Positions 5,371-11,367 of a DNA stretch of 11,367 nt are shown here, one piece after another. The notes under the pieces are model-generated. The model searched no databases. It saw only the letters and a list, made by a program, of their open reading frames with translations, and had not been told where the DNA came from. The DNA is from Pedococcus sp. (GTDB lineage: Bacteria > Actinomycetota > Actinomycetes > Actinomycetales > Dermatophilaceae): contig JAICSZ010000029.1 of the NCBI GenBank assembly GCA_025936615.1, positions 1 to 11,367 of the forward strand, written 5' to 3'. Positions within the stretch are counted from its first letter, which is position 1. Each line of letters begins with the position of its first letter. The position numbers and the translations under genes are program-made.

Positions 5371-7977
5371 CTAGGTTGCGGCTCCCGCGGTGCCCAGGTT
5401 TGCCGGTGCCAGGTCGTGCGCCCTGGCGACGAGGGCGGCCTCGGCGCGGGACGAGACGCCCAGCTTGGCCAGGACCGCAGCCACGTGGTGGTCCACCGTG
5501 CGTTCGGAGATGAACAGCCGGCGGCCGACGGCAGAGTTGGACAACCCCTCGGCGACGAGGACCAGGACCTCGGCCTCACGCGCGGTCAGACCGAGTGGGT
5601 GCGTGCGGGTGCCGGCGCGCGGACCGCGCGGCGTGGCGCGCTCGCCTGCCTCGCGGAGCCGGTGGCGGGCGAGAGCCGCACCTGGCGCCGAACCGACCGA
5701 GGTGAACAGGTCCAGGGCCCGGCGGAGGCTCCCGACATCACCGGCGACGACGAGGGCAGCCGCCTCCTCGAACGGGCAGCCGTACTTCTGCCAGCCTGCA
5801 GCAGCTCCCAGCGGATCGCCCTCCAGCTCGAGCTGCAGGTGGTCCGGAGCCCCGGCGAGCCCGGGCGGCCTGCCACAGCGCGCCATCCACACGGCCGCCT
5901 CACCGCGCACCCAGAGGGACTCGCCGGCACCGCGGTCCCAGATGTCCCACACCCAGTCCCAGTCGGCGAACTCCACCTGGCCCAGCCACGCCTGTTGGAG
6001 CGACACCATGACGGTGAGCAGTCCCCAGTAGGGCTCACCGTTGCCGCCGGCCAGCTCGCGCAGCTCTCGCATCCGGGCGTCACCCTCCGGGTCGCCCTGC
6101 CGCACCAGCGCGGGCACGAGGGAGGTGAGCACGTGGAGCCGGTTCACCGGCGAGATGTGCTCCTGCAGGATTGCTGCGTCGTACCCGACAGCCTCCGCGA
6201 TCCGGCCCATGCGCAGCAGTGCCGTTCCCCGCGAGGCCCGCAGGCACCACGTGAAGGTCGGCATCTCGATCTCCTGGTTGTACGTGTCGCCCTCGACGAA
6301 GGCCCACTCGTACTCGGGGATCCGCAGGTGGTCGACCGCGGCTTGGTACAGGTTCGCGTAACCCCGTGCCGCGTCGCGCTGGAAACCACCCTCGCGGGAG
6401 AGGCGAAGTGCTTCGGTGATCTGGGCCCACCCGTCGTCGCCCTCGTAGACCCGGTCGAACCCGAGGTTCTGCAGCACGGACGCGTAGGCCTCCTGGCTGC
6501 CGACCTGCCGAGCCAGCACGAGCGCCTCGTTGACCATCTTCCGAGCTGCTTCGAACTGTCCGAGCTCCTGCAGACGACCGGAGTAGTGGTTGAGCGCCCA
6601 GACCTTCTCCTCGGACGGCGGCTCGTCCTTCATCAGGGCGTAGGCCTCCTCGATGCACCGCTGGGCGCCCTCCCCGTCGCACAACCGCCACAGCGTGATG
6701 GACAGTGCCCGCAGGTTGGCGCTGAGGCGGTCGCGATCGCCGACGAGGCGGTAGTGCGCCACCGCCCGCTCGCGGGGCGCCCGCGCCTCGTCCCACCGGT
6801 CCATGTACGACAAGGCCTGGGCCAGCCCCGCGTTCAGCTCGGCCGCGGCTTCGGGCGGCGCCGCCTCGGCGTGGCGCAGCGCGCGCTCGAACTGGGCCTG
6901 CGCCTCCCGGGTGGAGGCGAGCGACATGGCCTCCTGGGCCGCAATGGTGGCGTGCACAAGCGCCTCGCCGGATAGTCCGGCCGCGTCGGCGTGGTGGGCA
7001 AGGCGGGCGTGGTCTGGCTCCGCTGCCTCGCTGAGCACCTCATGTGCCGCGGCGTGCAGGGCCGCCAGTCGCAGCGCCGGAATCGCATGCTCCACCGCGA
7101 GGCGGGTGAGCCCGTGGCGGAACGCGAGCCGCTCCCCGTTGGAGACGAGCACACCGGTGTCGAGGCACTCGTCCAGCGCGGCCGGCGACCGCCCGGCCAC
7201 TTGGCCGATGGTGTCCGGTCGCTCGGAGTGCACCAGCACCGCCGCGGCATCGAGCAGGTGCTGCGCTGCGGCAGACAGTCGCGCGGTCCGGGCCATGACG
7301 GCGTCGGTGACGGTGTCAGGGACGTGGTCGGGTGCGCTGGCCAGTAGCTCCTCGACGAAGAAGGGGTTGCCCGCCGAGAGCCGGTACACCGTGTCGCCGT
7401 CCGGATGGCCACGCCGGTGCGCGAGCTCGGTGACAGCGCGCTCGGTGAGCCTGGGCAGCGTCATCCGCCGGGCAGCCCGCTGGCTGCCGATCGAGCCGAG
7501 GGCGGCGCGCAGCTGCGAGGCGTGGAGGTCGTCGTCGCGGTAGGTGGCGAGCACGAGGATGCGGCGCTGCGCCAGCCTGCGGGCGAGGTAGGTCAGCCAG
7601 TCGAGGGTCGCCTCGTCCGCCCAGTGGAGGTCTTCGACGAGTACGGCGGTCGGGAGCGATGTCGCCACGAGCTGCTCGAGGTGGGCGGTGAAGAGGCGGT
7701 TGCGGTCCACCGGGCCGTCCAGCAGGTCAAGCAGTCCGTTGCCCTCCGCGGCCGCAATGTCGTAGAGGGGTCCGAGGGGGCGCGGCGTGAAGCCGCCGTC
7801 ACACGCGCCGAGCTGCCAGCGGAAGCCGTCGGTGGTCTCCCTGAAAGCCTCGACCAGGGTGGTCTTGCCGATGCCGGCCTCACCAGCGACCAGCACGAAC
7901 CTGCCCTGGCCCGCGGCCGCCTGGGCGGAGTACTCGGCGAGCGTGGCGAGGAAGGAGTCCCGCTCCAGCAGCTCCAC
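5371..7977 (-). CDS. LAL-type transcriptional regulator: AAA/STAND ATPase with C-terminal LuxR helix-turn-helix
   Basis: A large (868-residue) cytoplasmic regulator of the MalT/LAL class, expected to bind ATP and an inducer, oligomerise and activate target promoters. At the N-terminus, [10 protein letters not shown] (Walker A, 32-41) is followed by [12 protein letters not shown] (Walker B, about 111-121). The middle is a long helical, TPR-like region (roughly 350-720), with many repeats of the type [20 protein letters not shown]. The C-terminal LuxR domain (797-856) includes [20 protein letters not shown] and [20 protein letters not shown]. Start choice: GTG at 7975-7977 gives the usual N-terminus [10 protein letters not shown] and lies 6 nt after a TACACT -10, predicting a leaderless mRNA. 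An in-frame GTG at 7996-7998 (875 residues) abuts a G-rich tract without spacing and is less likely. It lies just upstream of the DUF4242 operon on the same strand, so that operon is a plausible target. Confidence 0.92.
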   Translation of the reverse strand: MELLERDSFLATLAEYSAQAAAGQGRFVLVAGEAGIGKTTLVEAFRETTDGFRWQLGACDGGFTPRPLGPLYDIAAAEGNGLLDLLDGPVDRNRLFTAHLEQLVATSLPTAVLVEDLHWADEATLDWLTYLARRLAQRRILVLATYRDDDLHASQLRAALGSIGSQRAARRMTLPRLTERAVTELAHRRGHPDGDTVYRLSAGNPFFVEELLASAPDHVPDTVTDAVMARTARLSAAAQHLLDAAAVLVHSERPDTIGQVAGRSPAALDECLDTGVLVSNGERLAFRHGLTRLAVEHAIPALRLAALHAAAHEVLSEAAEPDHARLAHHADAAGLSGEALVHATIAAQEAMSLASTREAQAQFERALRHAEAAPPEAAAELNAGLAQALSYMDRWDEARAPRERAVAHYRLVGDRDRLSANLRALSITLWRLCDGEGAQRCIEEAYALMKDEPPSEEKVWALNHYSGRLQELGQFEAARKMVNEALVLARQVGSQEAYASVLQNLGFDRVYEGDDGWAQITEALRLSREGGFQRDAARGYANLYQAAVDHLRIPEYEWAFVEGDTYNQEIEMPTFTWCLRASRGTALLRMGRIAEAVGYDAAILQEHISPVNRLHVLTSLVPALVRQGDPEGDARMRELRELAGGNGEPYWGLLTVMVSLQQAWLGQVEFADWDWVWDIWDRGAGESLWVRGEAAVWMARCGRPPGLAGAPDHLQLELEGDPLGAAAGWQKYGCPFEEAAALVVAGDVGSLRRALDLFTSVGSAPGAALARHRLREAGERATPRGPRAGTRTHPLGLTAREAEVLVLVAEGLSNSAVGRRLFISERTVDHHVAAVLAKLGVSSRAEAALVARAHDLAPANLGTAGAAT

Positions 7978-7980
7978 GCG

Positions 7981-7996
7981 GAAAGTGTAGGAGCGC
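7981..7996 (-). promoter_or_regulatory. Predicted promoter element of the LAL regulator gene (leaderless)
   Basis: The minus strand reads GCGCTCCTACACTTTC. TACACT (7984-7989) is a good -10, and the expected start 7 nt downstream coincides with GTG at 7977. The element matches the one before the DUF4242 gene except at the two bases after CTAC. No conserved -35 is visible at either site. Confidence 0.5.
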
Positions 7997-8050
7997 ACCC
8001 CCCTCTGGACGCCATGCTTTTGGCTGAGTGCCCGGCCGAGGCGGTGGTGC

Positions 8051-8488
8051 TCAGCTCACCGGAGTGAGCAGTGCAAGCGGGATGTCGCGGCCGGCCTTCG
8101 CCGGGTACCTCGCGAAGGCCGGCGTGCGGGCGATGACCACGTCATGCCACACCTGCTCACGCTCGGCACCCTTCAGCTCCCGCACCGTGACGGTGTGAGG
8201 CTGCCGCCCGACCTCCACCTCCGCCGTGGTGGCACGGCGCAGGTTCCTGAACCACTGCGGGTCCCCAGCGCTTCCTCCGCCCGACCCCACCACGACGTAC
8301 CCACCTTCGTGCTCGAACCAGCTGACCGGCGTAGTTCGAGCGACGCCGGTGCTCCGCCCCTTGACCGTGAGCAGGAGGACGGGTGAGCCTCCGAGAGCCT
8401 TGCCGCCGACCTTGCCGCCCGAGCGGCGGTAGGCGAACACGGCGCCCTTCCTCACCACCCTCAGCAGCTGATGGACCAGTGGACTCAT
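8051..8488 (-). CDS. Deazaflavin (F420)-dependent nitroreductase family protein
   Basis: A 145-residue split beta-barrel protein of the Ddn/F420-dependent quinone-reductase family. The signature is visible as [20 protein letters not shown] (35-54), [20 protein letters not shown] (57-76) and PQWFRNLRR (77-85), with the C-terminal [19 protein letters not shown] typical of the group. The GRSTG stretch matches the cofactor phosphate-binding region of relatives. Substrate and cofactor (F420 or flavin) are not certain from sequence. Start choice: AGGAGGT at 8493-8499 is ideally placed 4-5 nt before ATG at 8486-8488; an in-frame GTG at 8492-8494 overlaps that ribosome site and is rejected. It lies 73 bp upstream of the LAL regulator start on the same strand, but the regulator seems to have its own promoter. 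Confidence 0.88.
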   Translation of the reverse strand: MSPLVHQLLRVVRKGAVFAYRRSGGKVGGKALGGSPVLLLTVKGRSTGVARTTPVSWFEHEGGYVVVGSGGGSAGDPQWFRNLRRATTAEVEVGRQPHTVTVRELKGAEREQVWHDVVIARTPAFARYPAKAGRDIPLALLTPVS

Positions 8489-8492
8489 GGCC

Positions 8493-8499
8493 ACCTCCT
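8493..8499 (-). promoter_or_regulatory. Strong ribosome binding site that fixes the nitroreductase-family gene start
   Basis: AGGAGGT on the minus strand, 4 nt before ATG 8486-8488. It overlaps an alternative in-frame GTG (8492-8494), which rules that codon out as the main start. Confidence 0.75.
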
Positions 8500-8578
8500 G
8501 GGGATCCGCTCATCCTCGCACCTTGCCGGGCTGAGGAGTAGACGGGGACCCGCCCGGCTGCCACGTCCGTGGCACGGC

Positions 8579-8716
8579 GCGGGAGCCAGTGGCTTCCTGC
8601 CCAAGGACCTGCACCTGAGCGATGCCACCGTCAAGACGGACGTCGCGCGGATCCTCGCCAAGACCGGCGCGCGCGACCGGGTGCAAGCGGTCGTGGTGGC
8701 CTATGAGAGCGGCTAG
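8579..8716 (+). pseudogene. Relic of a NarL/LuxR-family response regulator gene (internally deleted)
   Basis: The plus-strand frame reads AGASGFLPKD and then at once LHLSDATVKTDVARILAKTG, RDRVQAVVVAYESG and TAG at 8714-8716. The first piece is the end of a receiver domain (normally A/GGASGFLLKD). The second is the recognition-helix part of the LuxR DNA-binding domain (normally LS.ATVKTHVARILAKLGLRDRVQAVV). In an intact protein these are separated by roughly 60 residues, including the linker and the first half of the DNA-binding domain; here they are joined at about 8609. The phosphorylation site and the N-terminus are absent, and upstream bases give no match. No start codon with a ribosome site was found. 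It is a remnant that lies just before the purS promoter. Confidence 0.75.
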
Positions 8717-8751
8717 GTGCGGGTTGGTCGGGACGCCTCGTGAACCGCGGA

Positions 8752-8757
8752 TAGACT
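8752..8757 (+). promoter_or_regulatory. Probable -10 element of the purSQL operon
   Basis: TAGACT fits TAnnnT and lies 41 bp before the purS ATG, leaving a leader of about 35 nt that contains the ribosome site. The -35 region at the proper distance (cgggac, 8729-8734) is poor, as is common in actinobacteria. Confidence 0.4.
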
Positions 8758-8798
8758 GCGGGGGCTTCCCTCCCGCACCAGTCCCAGGAGACACCCGA

Positions 8799-9047
8799 AT
8801 GGGCCACGTCGTCATCGACGTCATGCTGAAGCCAGAGATCCTCGACCCCCAGGGGCAAGCCGTGAACGGCGCGCTCCCACGGCTCGGGTTCGACCAGTTC
8901 ACCGACGTGCGGCAGGGCAAGCGCTTCGTGCTCTCGGTCGACGGTGAGGTCACCGACGCTCACCTCGCCGCCGCGCGGGATGCCGCCGAGAGGCTGCTGT
9001 CGAACCCCGTGATCGAGGACGTCGTGAGCGTGAGGGCGGCCGAGTGA
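8799..9047 (+). CDS. purS: Phosphoribosylformylglycinamidine synthase subunit PurS
   Basis: An 82-residue structural subunit that bridges PurQ and small PurL in the FGAM synthetase complex (step 4 of purine synthesis) and helps ammonia transfer. The sequence is diagnostic: [19 protein letters not shown] at the N-terminus, then [17 protein letters not shown] and an acidic helix ending [13 protein letters not shown]. Length is normal. ATG 8799-8801 is supported by AGGAG at 8786-8790, 8 nt upstream. It is the first gene of the operon and overlaps purQ by 4 bp (GTGA). Confidence 0.96.
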   Translation: MGHVVIDVMLKPEILDPQGQAVNGALPRLGFDQFTDVRQGKRFVLSVDGEVTDAHLAAARDAAERLLSNPVIEDVVSVRAAE

Positions 9048-9715
9048 AGGTCGGCGTCGTCACGTTCCCGGGGTCGCTGGACGACCGCGACGCGCTGCGC
9101 GCGGTGCGCGCCGTCGGTGCCGAGGCGGTCAGCCTGTGGCACGGCGAGGCGGACCTGAAGGGGGTCGACGCCGTCATCCTGCCTGGCGGGTTCTCCTACG
9201 GCGACTACCTGCGCTGCGGCGCCATCGCCCGGTTCGCGCCGGTCATGGACGCGCTCATCCCCGCGGCGCGCGGAGGACTGCCGGTGCTCGGCATCTGCAA
9301 CGGCTTCCAGGTGCTGTGCGAGAGCCACCTGCTCCCCGGTGCGCTGATCCGCAACGACCACCGCAAGTTCAGCTGCGTCGACCAGCGGCTCGTCGTCGAC
9401 AGCGCCTCGACCGCGTGGACCTCCGACTTCGAGAGGGGCGAGGAGATCACGATCGTCCTGAAGAACGGTGAGGGCGGCTTCGTCGCCGACGAGCGGACGC
9501 TCGACGAGCTCGAGGGCGAGGGCCGGGTCGTGTTCCGGTATGCCGGTGACAACCCAAACGGCTCGTACCGCGCCATCGCGGGGGTCGCCAACGAGCGCGG
9601 TAACGTCGTGGGACTGATGCCGCACCCGGAGCACTGCATCGAGGACGGCTACGGCCCCTCGGTAGACGGCGCGAAGTTCTTCACCTCCGTCCTCACGACA
9701 ATGGCATCGGCATGA
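9044..9715 (+). CDS. purQ: Phosphoribosylformylglycinamidine synthase subunit PurQ (glutaminase)
   Basis: A 223-residue class I glutamine amidotransferase that supplies ammonia from glutamine to PurL. The nucleophile is Cys85 in GICNGFQVL. The His194/Glu196 pair lies in MPHPEH. The N-terminus [19 protein letters not shown] and the oxyanion region [18 protein letters not shown] (45-62) are typical, and length is normal. The start is GTG at 9044-9046, overlapping the purS stop by 4 bp; the stop overlaps the purL ATG by 4 bp (ATGA). Translational coupling would keep the complex subunits balanced. Confidence 0.97.
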   Translation: MKVGVVTFPGSLDDRDALRAVRAVGAEAVSLWHGEADLKGVDAVILPGGFSYGDYLRCGAIARFAPVMDALIPAARGGLPVLGICNGFQVLCESHLLPGALIRNDHRKFSCVDQRLVVDSASTAWTSDFERGEEITIVLKNGEGGFVADERTLDELEGEGRVVFRYAGDNPNGSYRAIAGVANERGNVVGLMPHPEHCIEDGYGPSVDGAKFFTSVLTTMASA

Positions 9716-11367
9716 CTGCACTGAACTCCCCGACGTCGACCACCCACGAGCTCGACACCGTCGAGCACGCCGCGCAGACGCCCGACACCGAGCAGCCGTG
9801 GTCCGAGCTCGGGCTCAAGCCCGACGAGTACGCCAACATCCGCGAGATCGTCGGCCGGCGGCCCACCAGTGCCGAGCTCGCCATGTACTCGGTCATGTGG
9901 TCCGAGCACTGCTCGTACAAGTCCTCCAAGGTCCACTTCTCGCTCTGGGGCGAGAACACCACAGACCAGATGCGCGAGAAGCTCCTCGTCGGCATCGGCG
10001 AGAACGCCGGCGTCGTCGACATCGGAGACGGCTGGGCCGTGACCTTCAAGGTCGAGTCGCACAACCACCCGTCGTACGTCGAGCCCTACCAGGGCGCTGC
10101 CACGGGCGTCGGCGGCATCGTGCGGGACATCATGTCGATGGGCGCACGGCCGATCGCCGTGATGGACCCGCTGCGGTTCGGCAACCTCAACCACCCCGAC
10201 ACCCAGCGCGTGCTGCCCGGTGTCGTCGCCGGCGTCGGCGGCTACGGCAACTGCCTCGGCCTGCCCAACATCGGCGGCGAGGTCGTCTTCGACGACTGCT
10301 ACCAGGGCAACCCGCTCGTCAACGCCCTGTGCGTGGGTGCGATGCGGGTGGAGGACATCCACCTGGCCAAGGCCTCCGGCGTGGGGAACAAGGTGGTGCT
10401 CTTCGGAGCCAAGACGGGTGGCGACGGCATCGGTGGCGTCTCGGTGCTCGCGTCGGAGACCTTCGACGAGGGCGGCCCGACCAAGCGCCCGGCCGTCCAG
10501 GTCGGCGACCCGTTCGCCGAGAAGGTGCTCATCGAGTGCTGCCTCGACCTCTACGACGCGGGCGTGGTCGACGGGATCCAGGACCTCGGCGGCGCCGGCC
10601 TGTCCTGCGCGACCAGCGAGCTCGCCTCCAACGGCGATGGCGGCATGCGGGTCGAGCTCGACCGTGTGCCGCTGCGCGACGCCAGCCTCCGGCCCGAGGA
10701 GATCCTCATGTCGGAGAGCCAGGAGCGGATGATGGCCGTCGTCGAGCCGGGCAGGCTCGAGGAGTTCATGGCGATCACCGACCGCTGGGACGTCGAGGCG
10801 ACCGTCCTCGGCGAGGTGACCGACGGCGACCACCTCGTCATCACCTGGCACGGCGAGGTCATCGTCGACGTCCCGCCGCGTTCGGTGGCCCACGAGGGGC
10901 CGACCTACCACCGCCCGCTGGAGCGGCCGGCATACCTCGATGCCCTGCAGTACAACGGGGCCGGGTCTCTCCCCAAGCCCACGACCGGCGAGGCGCTGCG
11001 TGCCGACCTGCTGACCCTGCTCGCCTCGCCCAACCTCTGCGACAAGTCGTGGGTGACCGACCAGTACGACCGCTACGTCATGGGCAACACCGCGCTGGCG
11101 ATGCCCGACGACGCCGGCGTCGTGCGGGTGGACGAGGAGACCGGCCGTGGGGTCGCGGTGTCGACCGACTGCAACGGCCGGTTCGCCAAGCTCGACCCCT
11201 ACGCGGGTGCCCAGCTCGCCCTCGCCGAGTCCTATCGCAACGTCGCGACCGCCGGTGCCACCCCGCTCGCCGTCACCGACTGCCTCAACTTCGGTTCGCC
11301 GGAGGACCCCGGTGTGATGTGGCAGTTCCGCGAGGCGGTCAAGGGCGTCGCCGAGGGCTGCAAGACC
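9712..11367 (+). CDS. purL: Phosphoribosylformylglycinamidine synthase subunit PurL (small type), 3' end outside window
   Basis: The first 552 codons of the ATP-dependent FGAM synthetase catalytic subunit, which converts FGAR plus ammonia to FGAM. The frame stays open to the last base, so the gene is cut by the window; the small-type protein is usually about 720-780 residues. Visible motifs are [15 protein letters not shown] (62-76, with the conserved SEHC), [20 protein letters not shown] (114-133), [36 protein letters not shown] (290-309) and MSESQERMM (333-341), followed by the second AIR-synthase-like repeat ([17 protein letters not shown]). There is an extra 30-residue, Thr/Pro/Glu-rich N-terminal extension before WSELGL. 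No glutaminase domain precedes it, in keeping with the separate purQ. The ATG at 9712 overlaps the purQ stop. Confidence 0.97.
   Translation, partial: MTALNSPTSTTHELDTVEHAAQTPDTEQPWSELGLKPDEYANIREIVGRRPTSAELAMYSVMWSEHCSYKSSKVHFSLWGENTTDQMREKLLVGIGENAGVVDIGDGWAVTFKVESHNHPSYVEPYQGAATGVGGIVRDIMSMGARPIAVMDPLRFGNLNHPDTQRVLPGVVAGVGGYGNCLGLPNIGGEVVFDDCYQGNPLVNALCVGAMRVEDIHLAKASGVGNKVVLFGAKTGGDGIGGVSVLASETFDEGGPTKRPAVQVGDPFAEKVLIECCLDLYDAGVVDGIQDLGGAGLSCATSELASNGDGGMRVELDRVPLRDASLRPEEILMSESQERMMAVVEPGRLEEFMAITDRWDVEATVLGEVTDGDHLVITWHGEVIVDVPPRSVAHEGPTYHRPLERPAYLDALQYNGAGSLPKPTTGEALRADLLTLLASPNLCDKSWVTDQYDRYVMGNTALAMPDDAGVVRVDEETGRGVAVSTDCNGRFAKLDPYAGAQLALAESYRNVATAGATPLAVTDCLNFGSPEDPGVMWQFREAVKGVAEGCKT

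Noticed and set aside
5350..6975. Long plus-strand open frame of about 540 codons
   Set aside because: Lies antisense to the LAL regulator gene, with low-complexity Arg/Pro/His-rich content and no motif; a product of GC-rich codon bias on the opposite strand.
8559..8574. Inverted repeat TGCCAC / GTGGCA with 4-bp centre, upstream of the nitroreductase-family gene
   Set aside because: Only 6-bp arms in GC-rich DNA, with no clear promoter hexamers at a matching distance; too weak to call an operator.
9649..10911. Long minus-strand open frame of about 420 codons
   Set aside because: Antisense to purQ/purL, which match known families along the same bases; Val/Asp/His-rich translation without domain features.

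Overview
High-GC DNA from an actinobacterium. The evidence is the dominant codon bias, GTG starts, ATGA/GTGA overlaps, a split PurS/PurQ/PurL synthetase, an F420-dependent nitroreductase-type protein and a large LAL/LuxR regulator. The family resemblances recall Intrasporangiaceae-like genera, but that placement is from memory and is weak. The window is a purine-biosynthesis neighbourhood whose pur genes are separated by unrelated genes, mostly on the minus strand.

Layout. (1) 1-292, plus: 3' end of purD, carrying an in-frame TAA at 80-82. (2) 296-1696, minus: a 14-helix MFS exporter, convergent with purD, with a MerR-type operator/promoter (10-bp inverted repeat inside a 19-bp -35/-10 spacer) at 1705-1735. 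(3) 1786-2694, plus: purC. (4) 2720-4361, minus: a two-gene unit of a histidine phosphatase followed by a stand-alone NAD(P)HX dehydratase, overlapping by 11 bp. (5) 4438-4485: a perfect 19-bp stem hairpin. (6) 4507-5287, minus: a two-gene operon of a DUF4242 (SCO4226-like) small protein followed by a secreted protein of unknown function. (7) 5371-7977, minus: an 868-residue LAL-type ATPase/LuxR regulator. (8) 8051-8488, minus: a deazaflavin-dependent nitroreductase-family protein. (9) 8579-8716, plus: an internally deleted relic of a NarL/LuxR response regulator. (10) 8799-11367, plus: purS-purQ-purL, each overlapping the next by 4 bp, with purL running off the window.

How they work together. 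PurD, PurSQL and PurC catalyse steps 2, 4 and 7-8 of de novo IMP synthesis (GAR synthetase, FGAM synthetase, SAICAR synthetase). The phosphatase/NnrD pair looks like housekeeping or metabolite repair. The most intriguing set is the LAL regulator with the DUF4242/secreted-protein operon. The two transcription units share a near-identical 16-bp promoter element (GCGCTCCTACnnTTTC on the minus strand) placed over the predicted -10 of each, which suggests co-regulation. No tRNA, rRNA, CRISPR array, insertion sequence or phage gene was seen.
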